From: Epinephelus fuscoguttatus
Taxonomy: Eukaryota > Chordata > Actinopteri > Perciformes > Serranidae
DNA: 64,000 bases
Reading direction: 5' to 3'
Assembly: GCF_011397635.1 (NCBI RefSeq)
Contig: NC_064759.1
Coordinates: 17,198,428 to 17,262,427 of the forward strand
Under the pieces are notes generated by a model that saw only the letters and a list, made by a program, of their open reading frames with translations, made no database searches and had not been told where the DNA came from. Each line of letters starts with the position of its first letter. The first letter of the stretch is position 1. Shown here piece by piece: positions 25,401-36,600 of this stretch. The translations under genes were made by a program, and so were the position numbers.

Positions 25401-26602
25401 TTCTGTCTCATTTAGGGTCTGATAAATGGAGAGCTGTTAAATGAAATAAGTAAAAATGTATGGGAAACACTGGGTTACTGTATGAAGTGCGCCATACTCG
25501 CCTGGTGGGAGGGGCTTAGGACAGAGAGCTTTGTCATAGAAAGCTTTGTAAAGATAGATCTTATGGCAAGGTTGTTAGATTGTACAGGTGTTCCTAATAA
25601 AGTGGCCACAGTGAGGCTTATGAGACCATTAACATCCATTTTTTGATATGGGTGCTGGTCCTTCATTATTCGCCTACTACAAAGCCTCACAGTGTACAGT
25701 ATGTTGAAACATCTTGATCGTCTCCTCCATTTGTCTTTCACAGAGCTGATTTCAAACGTGACACTGAGGATGAATCAAACTGACCTGATTGAGTTCAACA
25801 GTTCACCGGTCATTGAGTGCTCCGTCTCCTCTGGATCCTCTCTCTCTTTCCTCTGGCTGAACGGCAGCTCTGAGGTCACAGCCAGCGACAGAGTTCAACT
25901 CACTGATGGAAACTCCACTCTCACTATAGTCAACGTGACCCGCTACGACCAGGGACCGTTCAGGTGTCATGTGGTCAATGCTGTCAGTAATGGCACCAGT
26001 GATGCAGTAAACTTTACTATCAGCTGTGAGTAGGACAGTGTCGTTTGAATCATAATTTGTCCGTCCAGTTTCGCTAACAGAGCTCTAAAATGCTGCAGGC
26101 CTCTTCTCTTCTGGGTTTTTCTTTCTGTCTCTTTCTCAGATGGTCCAGATAACATGGCGCTAACAGTAAACGGACAGAACACGACTTCCTTCCCCACTGG
26201 ATCCAATCTGACCATGCTCTGTTCGGCACAGTCCAATCCTCCAGCTCAGCTTCAGTGGGCTGTCGGGGGAGAGCTCGTGAACACTACAGGTCCACTGTTG
26301 GAGCTGTTCAGTGTCAGCGAGGGCCAAAGTGGTGCATATTCCTGTCTGGCTTTCAACAATCACACCAACATCAACAGCAGCATCACTGCAAACATCCTGA
26401 TAGGAGGTGAGTTTGATAGTATAGTGACAACCTTTATATTTCTCCATCTGTTCCTGACTTCATCCTAACTTTTTTTTTTGTCCCTACAGAGTTCCCGTTG
26501 TCAGGGTCTGAACAACAGGCAGTCAATGTGTGGCTCCTGCCACTGCTACTATTGGTTGTGTTCCTCTTCTCAGTGTCAGGCAAGTTGCAGAACAACTTGT
26601 AA
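22462..26602 (+). CDS. CEACAM-like protein, N-A-B-TM, no signalling tail
   Basis: Five exons, all phase-1 introns: 22462-22516 (signal peptide), 22624-22929 (N domain), 25744-26025 (A-type Ig), 26140-26406 (B-type Ig) and 26490-26602 (TAA). The protein is 340 aa. The N domain (residues 19-120) is V-like without the Ig cysteines but keeps ILTW...[15 protein letters not shown], as in mammalian CEACAM N domains. The A domain (121-214) has IECSVSS...WLNGSSEVT...YDQGPFRC. The B domain (215-303) opens with YGPDN and has LCSA...SGAYSCLA. Many NxS/T sites suggest heavy glycosylation. The last exon encodes [17 protein letters not shown] and then only GKLQNNL, so it is a membrane protein without ITIM or ITAM. 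The N, A and B exons resemble the first three of the next gene, so the two are recent paralogs. A TATAATA at 22414-22420 may be the TATA box. Confidence 0.85.
24031..24466. mobile_element. retroposed element with 14-bp target-site duplication and palindromic head
   Basis: The 14-mer atgctgtgacccta occurs at 24031-24044 and again at 24453-24466, bracketing a 408-bp insert (24045-24452). Near its left end two 16-bp arms, acagactctacattca and tgaatgtagagtctgt, form an almost loop-free palindrome (24053-24085). The rest is GC-richer than its surroundings and has no coding frame. The long duplication suggests target-primed (LINE-driven) insertion. It lies in the N-to-A intron of the tail-less CEACAM-like gene. 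Confidence 0.7.
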
Positions 26603-26604
26603 AT

Positions 26605-26918
26605 CAGTGGTTCCCAACTGGTCCAGCCACGGGGTCCAGATTTCTCCTGAGTCATTAGTTTTGAGGTCCCACAGTTTAATACATTCAGCGTCATAGTTGT
26701 GTTTGGCCATGTCCTCGAGCTAGTTTGCTGTCTCTGTGAATTTGCTGTCTGTTGCTGTCACTCCACATCAGAAAACAGCACTTCAAAAGAAAAGCTCTGT
26801 GCTGGAAATTTTCTGTACTTAAAAATAAATTTAGATTTTTACAAACCTCACTTGTGGTCCATTTAGATTGGGCCCATGACCCACTTTTGGACCACGACCC
26901 ACCAGTTGGGAACCACTG
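26605..26918. mobile_element. hAT-like MITE directly behind a stop codon
   Basis: The ends cagtggttcccaactggtcc and ccagttgggaaccactg are near-perfect inverted repeats of the hAT type, 314 bp apart. The element begins 2 bp after the TAA of the tail-less CEACAM-like gene, so it forms the start of that gene's 3'UTR. No clear 8-bp target duplication remains. Confidence 0.7.
26824..26829 (+). promoter_or_regulatory. candidate polyadenylation signal AATAAA inside the MITE
   Basis: AATAAA lies 222 bp after the stop of the 22462-26602 gene and within the hAT-like element. If used, the transposon supplies the 3' end of the mRNA. No transcript evidence is available here. Confidence 0.4.
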
Positions 26919-27365
26919 GTTTTTTTTTATCATTCATACACTTGAAAATATTCTAATTTAGATGTTGAAATTAAATTCTGCATATTGTCAAATGTTGTTC
27001 CTTCAAAATTGTGATTTTTCTACATTATTTCAGATCAGTTCAAGTCTTGAACGAGATATGTGAGTTAAATTGTTAGATATGTGCAGCAGGGGGCAGGTAT
27101 AAAGTCAAAACTGCTTCCTGTCATGACAACAGGTTGTGACTCATCATTGTTTTTATCATTGATTACTATGACAATTATCAGTTAAAAGTTCTGTCTATGA
27201 AATGCCTTAAATTGGGACAAATTCCTCTCAGAATCTTCAAAAGCCCAAGTTGTAAGATTCAAATGTGTTGTGTTTGTCCAAACCCAAAGATATTTAATTT
27301 ACTGTCACTGGAAAAAAAGGAAAAAAAATGTAATTGGAGTTTTGGTTAAAAATGATATTAATCAA

Positions 27366-27934
27366 TTTAAAGGAGCTACATGTAAGAAATCTAAAGCAAA
27401 TAGTCATAAAATCATGCTAATATGTCACAGAGACTAAGGAATAATGTTCATATAACATACTGATCTCACCGACAACAAAGTACGGCCAGAATATTTGCAT
27501 TAATAAAAAAATTTTACAGTCCGCAAATCAAGTTTAGGTTTTGAATTCGTGTTTTGGCCTGTTGCGCCACCCACCGCCATCTACCAGTCACGCAGTCAGT
27601 AGAGTCTCAGCATCACTTACAGTTATGACTGAGCTACAGCAGCACGGCAAGTAGCATTAGCAGCCGGCCCCTGCTCAGCTGTATCCCGGCAGCAGCGTTA
27701 GCAGCAGAGAAGCCGGACTTGCTCGAACAGTCCACTGGAAAACCGAAGATCAAGGACGCGGCAATGCGGCCCTGCCATGGCAGCCGTGGCCAAACAAATC
27801 AGTCTCCAGCGTGCCGCTGTCCAGCAACCTTGAATCTGTAGGGGAGGGGGGGGGGGCGGACACGACTCGCGGCAGTATTTTGAATTTGAGTGCAGTAACC
27901 GTTTTGGCCACATTCTTACATACAGCGCCTTTAA
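27366..27934. mobile_element. non-autonomous TIR element, 569 bp
   Basis: The left end tttaaaggagctacatgtaa and the right end ttacatacagcgcctttaa are imperfect inverted repeats. The interior is GC-rich and non-coding, with a G-run at 27840-27860. Confidence 0.55.
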
Positions 27935-28053
27935 TTAATTCCAATAAAGTCAACGCGTGTTCTAGACTGTGTCTCCTTTGTTTTGCCGAATACATTTTGG
28001 AAAAAATTAATTAACAGTGTAAAGAATTACACAAACATTCAGTCATACTTCAA

Positions 28054-28363
28054 CTTAAGGAACCCCAAAATCCAAAAATATATGTTTTCCTCTTACCTGA
28101 AGTGCTACTGATCAATCTAGATTGTGTTTGGTGTGAGTTACAGAGTGTTGGAGAGACAGCTGCCTTCACTCCAATGTAATGGAACTAGATGGCACTCAGC
28201 TTGTGGAGCTCAAAGTGCCAAAATGCATGCGTTGAGCACAGAAGGCAGACATCTCTACAGCCGTTATCTCCAACACTCACACCAAAACAATCTAGATTGA
28301 TAAACAGCACTACAGGTAAGAGGACAAAAAGTATTTTGATTTTGGGGTGAACTGTCCCTTTAA
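28054..28363. mobile_element. fold-back MITE with long inverted arms
   Basis: The left arm (ccccaaaatccaaaaatata ... ttacctgaagtgctactgat, caatctagattgtgtttggt) is mirrored at the right (accaaaacaatctagattga ... tgattttggggtga). The arms cover about 100 bp each, typical of a miniature inverted-repeat element. Confidence 0.7.
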
Positions 28364-28746
28364 GGAGGGAGAATGAAATGGACAAATATTTTTGAGCACA
28401 ATAGTACTGGATGTGTACAGTGTAATATCATGTATGCTGTGAAATAACTATCAACTGCATTTCTTTCACAGATGTTGGTGGCTCATTCTGTCCATGAATG
28501 ACTCTGATACAATGAACATTTGAGCAATAACATTCACAACCACTTCTATGTGTCTCAAGATTAAAATGTTTGGTTGTTTTTTGATTCAGCGATTAAATTA
28601 TGGAAAAAATGGTTAAAATCAGTCGTGTCAAATATTTTTGTCTTTGACCTAGTATGCTGTAATGTGCAAGGCTATCAAAAAAACAGCATGCATGAGGAAA
28701 AAAGTAATGTCTGCAAACTTATTCTATTTCCACGCCCCAGTATCTT

Positions 28747-28821
28747 GATCCTGCTTGGATCTTCATCAGGTAAAAATTGATGAAGATTTTGACCTGACGA
28801 AGATCCAAGTAGGATCGAAAC
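28747..28821. repeat. 25-bp inverted repeat built on a CTGAYGA-GATCC-GGATC motif
   Basis: The left arm 28747-28771 and right arm 28792-28816 are reverse complements with two mismatches and a 20-bp spacer. The right arm reads CTGACGA, then GATCC/GGATC around a 5-nt loop, then GAAAC. The order resembles a hammerhead-ribozyme core but has an extra A before the stem. Confidence 0.7.
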
Positions 28822-30625
28822 TTTGGGTGTGTTCCAAATCACATGCTTTTTCTCTCTACTTTTAATAGGTTCTGCAGCTGCCCTTAAAAAGTAAAACTGT
28901 TGCATGCCCAATGCACACAATCGGGACACACTACTGCCTCATAACATTACACCCTGAACTTTGACCCTCTTGCTTTTATATGCATAACCTTAGAGATAAA
29001 AAAAAAATGCCACTTACTGAGTTCGCCAGATCAACCCGGAGAGCTCTGCTGTTGTTGCAATGTATGAAGTTTAACTTTAAAGTTATAACACGGATTGTAG
29101 AATTGTGACAGTGAAATCACATCTGCACTTTTCTGTCATTGTTATTTTTATAGTTATGTCCTTATGTTTTTTGTAATATTTATGATTATTTTGTTCACTT
29201 AAACAATCAATATTCCCATTATTACTGTTTGACCCGTCATCAGTCACTTGAATGCACTGTCATCCATCATTGCGACTTCTGACAGCCATCAATCAGCTGT
29301 CAATAGAACATCCTGGTATTTTTGGCACACTGCATTTCTCCTACTATCTATTGGGATACTAAATCTTTTTCTGGCATATGTATAGTATGGTAGTATGGGT
29401 ACTGGAATGCACAGATTGTCTTCATTAAACTTGTGAGGCATGGAGTATGTGTTTTCTCTTATCAAACAATGAATTCAGGCTGATAAGAACTACTTGAAGT
29501 GAGCTAAAAATACTTTGCATGACAGCAAACCTCAAACACAGCAGTCAGGTACAGGTATATTAACTGTGCCACCCCACCATAAAACGACTCAATTTTATCT
29601 TTAATAAACCCCACTGCACAGTGTTGTACCATTAGGTCTTTGTTGCCCTTCCATGTGCTTTACAGCGCTTATTATATCTACTTGAATTGCTGTCATTGTT
29701 TATGATGTACGATGAGGAAATACTCGTTCTTCTGTGGCTGAGCTCAAAAGAAAATCAAAATCACTCATTAAAGCCCGCTGACAGTTGGGAGGTAAAACTG
29801 GAAGACCGTTGATGATGATTCAAAAGACACCTATGGCATATTCTTTAGAGCTATTTGACAAATTCAGATGTTTAAATGATAGTCTTACTATGAAAACAAA
29901 TCTCCTTTGTAAAGAAATAGGATATAAATTCTGTCTGAACTACATTAAACAAAGACAGAGAAAGAGAAACGTCCAGCAAACAAACAGATGGTCTGTTGTC
30001 CTCCATTAAATCCTGTTGATACTGTTATTAATAATGCAGTAATTATAAAATAACAGTAACAGCAAAAATGTCTGTATTCCAAAATGTGCTTAAATGAATT
30101 TGTATGGCCTTTAAATAAGAAATATTAAATGCGTTTCTTTTTTGTTGGCAGTCTTTTTCTGAATTTTCCAATGTTTATTCCACCTGCACTGTGGGAGGAC
30201 GTGTTGTGTAAGCCCACAAGTATATTTTGCATAAAAGAACCAACTCCTCACTGAATGGGTATTTGCTTTTGTTACGCTTCAGAGACATACAGTACACTTA
30301 CAAAATATCCATCCATCCCATCCTCTGGTTGGTTAAAAGCTGCAGAACCACTGAGGTTTACAGTAAATGGACACTCCTTGGTGTGGACCGATGTGGACCA
30401 GGGCAAAACAAGGTGTGGCCAGGGCTGTGAGGTGGTGCTTGGTGATGGTAGGGGTAAGCATTTACATCATGCAAACAGAAGGCTTGGGGGAAGTAGAGCA
30501 AATATTTGCTGATCAAAAGGCGACTGTGACTATACAGTATCGCCAGATTTGAATTTATCCCAGCCAGGGTGAGGGCCATTTAGCCAGCAAGGAAGCATCA
30601 AACCAAAAAGAAACTGAAGAGTGAA

Positions 30626-33600
30626 ATGGGGTCTCCAGTTGTGTTTGTTCTGATCCTGGTTTCGACAACCTTTACAGCAGGTAAGTCTGAATTTTTATCA
30701 CATTGATTCAGTTCAGATGAGAGCCAGTTTATAAATCTTAATGATAATTTTTTTTTTAAACCTGCTACTTGCTTTGGCTGGTGTGCAGATTATAACTTCA
30801 TTTAAGGGTGACTGAATCTGTTCCTTGCTTTCTGTTTCTAGCTGCAACTAATAAGACAATATATCCCTCTGAGGACCCGTTACCAGTGGGCAGTACAGTC
30901 ACACTTTTCAGCCGGAACACTGTCACTACAGGTGCATGGCTGTTTGACAACGACATCATCGTGATCATATTCCCAGGAAATGAAATCATAAGTGACAATT
31001 GGAGTGACAGGGTTACATTCAATTCAACCTCTTCATCGTTGACTATAAGGTCACTACAGCTCGAAGACTCTGGAGTATACACGTTACAGGCAGTGAATTC
31101 TTTTCGTGCTCAGTTAACACTGTCAGTCCAAGGTAAGGATACTTTCTCACATTCTACTAATGCTTACTAATTGATCAGGCATGCATAGCCTCTCCATTAT
31201 TGTGTTGAAAAACCTGATATCATAAAAAGAAAAAAACACCAACGAGTGAGTATTTGCACACTCCAATGTCTACTTCTGTGTTTGACAAGTTTTGATTTGC
31301 AAGACAAAGAATAAAGCAGTGTGGGAGTGTGTGACTGTTAAGGTCACCTTGCCTTTGGCAACAGCTAGCAGAGCAAGTCAGCTTTACTTGAGTCCTAAGT
31401 TGGTTTCAGTCTTCATATTAAATATTTCATGAAAAATAAAAAAAACTTCAGTCTTCTCATTTTGTATAAATGTCATCACTAGATGTGCATGAACACATAT
31501 CGATACATAATGGAGCTGGTCCAATTACTGTATTAGTCCAAATCTAGTCTCTTACTCAACGGAAGTCAGGTATGGTTTGAAATAAGACTACATCTACCGC
31601 AGCTCAGCTTTGCTTTGCCTGGGGGGCACTTTTGCAAAACGAGAGGAGGTCAGAGGCTAGTTGCAGCAATGTGGCACAGGTCAGGTGTACACAGGCATTT
31701 CTAGGACTTGAGGATATTTGGGGCTCACCCCAGACCTATGTAGGGGGGTTCAGGGGATCCTCCCCTTGCACTTTTTTTGATAAACAAGCTCTGTTTTGAA
31801 GCATTTTAATCCACTGTGACACCTTATTAATGTTACAAGAACAAAACAACAAAATCCAAGTGAATTTATTTTCGTGGTGAATTAGAAAATGTTTGAGGAG
31901 CCACCTGGCACTCTGTTGTGGGCCTTCGGGCTGTAAGTTGAGTATCACCGATTCAGCTGACGATGAATGTTCTCATGCACTGTTCGTACATATACCTATG
32001 AAAGTAATGCACCAGAATTTGTATGTAACTGGCATAACCATGAAGGCTGCGATCACGTGATAAATGAGCTGACGGGAGTAAAGATAAATATAAATATATA
32101 GTATAAAAAGGGAAAGTCTGCAAGAGTTAGGATGGAGTCTTGGATGAGTCAAACGAACACACGACTTCCCCCGTGGGAAAACCAAGTGTATTTTGAGTTA
32201 TTTTAAGGTGTGTCACCACCACTGTTTTTTTTTTTACCTAAACCTAACCCAGGTAACTTTACTTTTTTAACCCCACCCTAAGTAACTACATTTCCAAATT
32301 GAAACCACGCAACTTTACTTTCCTAAATCTGACCGATGTCACTTTACGTAAAGTATGTAACATGACAATGCCCTACCATGATTCTTTTCCTAAATCTAAC
32401 CTACGCAACTTTACTTTTTCAAATCTAACCTATGTAACATTACTTTCCTAAACCCAACTTAAATTGCTTAACTTTCTCAAACCTATACATAACTTTACTT
32501 TCTTAAACCTAACCTACGTAACTTTACTGTCTCAAACTTAACCTATGTAACTTTACTTTCTTAAAGCTAATCCATGCAACTTTACTTTCCTAAACCCAAC
32601 CTACATACCTTCACTTTCCCAAACCTATACATAACTTTACTTTCTTAAACCTAACCTACATACCTTGACTTTCCCTAACCTTTGCACAACTTAACTTTCT
32701 TAAACCTAACCTATGTAACTTTACTTTCTGAAACCTAACCTACGTAACTTTATTTTCTTAAACCCAACCTGTGTAACATTACTTTCTCAAAGCTAACCCA
32801 TGCAACTTTACTTTCCTAAACCCAACCTACATACCTTAACTTGTCCAAACCTATACTTTACTTTCTTAAACCTAACCCACATAATTTTACTGTCTTAAAC
32901 CCGGGTCCATGTCATTGGTCCGATAGCCCATTGGTCTGACATCCCATTAGTCCGACGGTCCACGGTGCTGAATGGCTCCCGGCGGGCGTATTTCTACCTT
33001 GATGGTGTGCCGCGACTGGCTCTGGGTCAGCTGGGAAAGGCTTGAAGAGAAGCAGGCTCACAGCTTATGTGTTTGTCACTTTCTTTTTCATTTTAACCCA
33101 CACCATGATCTTTTCCTAACCCTAACCAAGTGGTTTTTGTGCCTAATCCTAACCCGACCTTAACCACAGGGCATCATGATGATTTCGGAACGGACTTCGG
33201 AACAATGGGTTTAATATGGTCGGAACAATAGGCTGTCGGACCAATGGGCAGTTCCCCTTAAACCCAATCTGCATAACTTAACTTTCCCAGATCTAGCCTA
33301 CGTAACTATACTGTTCTAACTCTAACCTACGTAACTTTATATCAAATACGTAATGTGATGATGCCCAACCATGATTATTTTTTCTAAACCTAACCAAACG
33401 TAATTTATGTAACTACATAACGCAACAACACCCAACTGTGATTCTTTTGCTAAACCTAACCAACATTGCTTTACATTCCATCCCTAACCTACATAACCTT
33501 ACTTTCCCAAATCTAACCTACATAACTTTACTATCCCAAATCTAACCTACATAACTTAACGTTAAGTACATTACGTGACAACAACCAACCATGATTCTTT

Positions 33601-36600
33601 TCCTAAACCTAACCTTAACAGTGAAGAGGCTAATTCACTGGACACGAAACTGTTTGATATCAACCGTTGTATGTGCATTTTCATAAGATATCCATTGTAT
33701 GAGGATATGTTGGAATGGGAATCTCATTAGTATTGATCATATTTAGCTATGAAACAAAATATTTAACCCGACAATGGCACTAGATACAATGGTAAGGTAT
33801 CAAAGTGATAACAATTTATCCTCAGGAGGACATGAATATTTCTGCCAAGTTTATTGGCAATCCATCCAATAGTAATAATTTCAGTCTGGGCCAAAGTAGT
33901 ACACTCACTAACCATCAGAACAACAGGTAAATATTGCCATCCAATTTAGGCTTGAATCATTATATATGTCCCGTTTCTATGTCTGCCTGCTGTTGAGAGA
34001 AGACACAACATTGCTTGTCCACTGCAGTTCCACGTTTCTACAAGACTTGACAATTTTTTTTTTCCTTTTTCTGCAGTGCCTATTTCAGGTGTGACTCTGA
34101 GGGCAAATGCAATCAACCTGGTGGAGTTCAATGACACAGCAGTTCTTACGTGCTCTGTGCTCAACGGCTCGTCCCTGTCTTATGCTTGGCTGAAAGGGGA
34201 CTCTGAGGTCACAGAGGGTGGGGGAGTACAGTTCAGCAATGGAAATGCCACTCTCACCATGGTTGGGGTGACCCGCTACGATGAGGGGCCATTCAGGTGC
34301 AATGTGTCCAATGGTTTAGGCCATGAAATCAGTCTCCCTGTGCGTCTGAACATCAGCTGTGAGTTAACAATATTGGCCTACTGTATGTATTTTAAAAACT
34401 CTAATAACTCAATATCAACCCGTAAAACAATTTTCCTCTTGTTGCTTCATCAGATGGTCCACATAACACATCAATGACGATCATGCCGATGAAGTCCACG
34501 TACAAAACAGGGTCTAACATCACGCTGTCATGCTCAGCAGAGTCCAGCCCTCAAGCGATGTTCCGGTGGATGTTTAATTGGATGTACCTGAATAAGTCTG
34601 GTCCGCTGCTTCAACTAGAGAGGGTTACAGTGAGCGACTCCGGAACTTACAAGTGCATAATTCACAACACAGTGACGGCCAGGTTTAGCAGCGAAAGTGC
34701 AATGATCAGGATTGTGGGTAAGGTTGGATTTGTAGTTTTTTCGAGGGTCCCTTATGTGTATTTGATTTTGTTTCTCTCAGCAAAGGCACTTAGAATATTC
34801 TTCAGCAGACAAGTTTTTTCCTTCAACTTATTATTATGAAGTTAGTGTCAATTGCACAGCGTAATGGCTATAGAATAAATGACACCATCTGCATTTACAC
34901 TGAACAAAAATATAAACGCAACACTTTTGTTTTTGCTCCCATTTTTCATGAGCTGAACTCAAAGATCTAAATCATTTTCTATATACACAAAAGACCATTT
35001 CTCACAAATATTGTTCACAAATCTGTCTAAGTCTGTGTTCGTGAGCACTTCTCCTTTGCCGAGATAATCCATCCCACCTCACAGGCGTGGCATATCAAGA
35101 TGCTGATTAGATAGCATGATTGTTGCACAGGTGTGCCTTAGGCTGGCCACAATAAAAGGCCACTCTGAAATGTTCAGTTTTATCACACAGCACAATGCCA
35201 CAGATGTCGCAAGTTTTGAGGGAGTGTGCAACTGGCATGCTGACTGCAGGAATGTCCACCAGAGCTGTTGCCCGTGAATTGAATGTTCATTTCTCTACCA
35301 TAAGCCGTCACCAAAGGCGTTTCAGACAGTTTGGCAGTACATCCAACCGGCCTCACAACCGCAGACCACATGTAACCACACCAGCCCAGGACCTCCACAT
35401 CCAGCATGTTCACTTCCAAGATCATCTGAGACCAGCCACCCGGACAGCTGCTCCAACAATCAGTTTGCATAACCAAAGAATTTCTGCACAACCTGTCAGA
35501 AACCGTCTCAGGGAAGCTCATCCGCATGCTCGTCGTCCTCATCGGGGTCTCGACCTGACTGCAGTTCGTCGTCGTAGTCGACTTGAGTGGGCAAATGCTC
35601 ACATTCGATGGCGTCTGGCACGTTGGAGAGGTGTTCTCTTCACAGATGAATCCTGGTTTTCACTGTTTAGGGCAGATGGCAGACAACGTGTGTGGCGTTG
35701 TGTGGGTGAGCGGTTTGCTGATGTCAACGTTGTGGATCGAGTGGCCCATGGTGGCGGTGGGGTTATGGTATGGGCAGGCGTATGTTATGGACAACGAACA
35801 CAGGTGCATTTTATTGATGGCATTTTGAATGCACAGAGATACCATGACGAGATCCTGAGGCCCATTGTTGTGCCATTCATCCATGACCATCACCTCATGT
35901 TGTAGCATGATAATGCACGGCCCCATGTTGCAAGGATCTGTACACAATTCCTGGAAGCTGAAAACATCCCAGTTCTTGCATGGCCAGCATACTCACTGGA
36001 CATGTCACCCATTGAGCATGTTTGGGGTGCTCTGGATTGGCAACTTCGCACAGCCATTGAAGAGGAGTGGACCAACATTCCACAGGCCACAATCAACAAC
36101 CTGATTAACTCTATGTGAAGGAGATGTGTTGCACTGAGTGAGGCAAATGGTGGTCACACCAGATACTGACTGGTTTTCTGACCCCCCCCAGATGCCCCCA
36201 ATAAAGCAAAACTGCACATTTCAGAGTGGCCTTTTATTGTGGCCAGCCTAAGGCACGCCTGTGCAATATTCATGCTGTCTAATCAGCATCTTGATATGCC
36301 ACACCTCTGAGGTGAGATGGATTATCTCGGCAAAGGAGAAGTGCTCACTAACACAGACTTAGACAGATTTGTGAACAATATTTGTGAGAAATGGTCTTTT
36401 GTGTATATAGAAAATGATTTAGATCTTTGAGTTCAGCTCATGAAAAATAGGAGCAAAAACAAAAGTGTTGCATTTATATTTTTGTTCAGTGTAGATTGGT
36501 TCTCTATAAGCCTCGTTTTCATTAAGCAGTTCTGTCTGCTACCAGGTACAATTGTTTGTTGAATACAAACCTGGAACTGCAGCTGGTTAACTGAGGGGGA

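Larger units (their letters stand above)
26919..30625. other. intergenic stretch made largely of small DNA elements
   Basis: Apart from elements at 27366-27934 and 28054-28363 and an inverted motif at 28747-28821, I see only AT-rich unique sequence and no gene. It separates the tail-less and the long CEACAM-like genes. Confidence 0.55.

Noticed and set aside
32900-33260. Interstitial telomere or chromosome-fusion scar
   Set aside because: The CCTAACC runs are short and embedded in 29-bp units and a TIR element, not pure TTAGGG arrays.
35183-35602. 139-codon minus-strand frame
   Set aside because: Antisense shadow of the Tc1 transposase.
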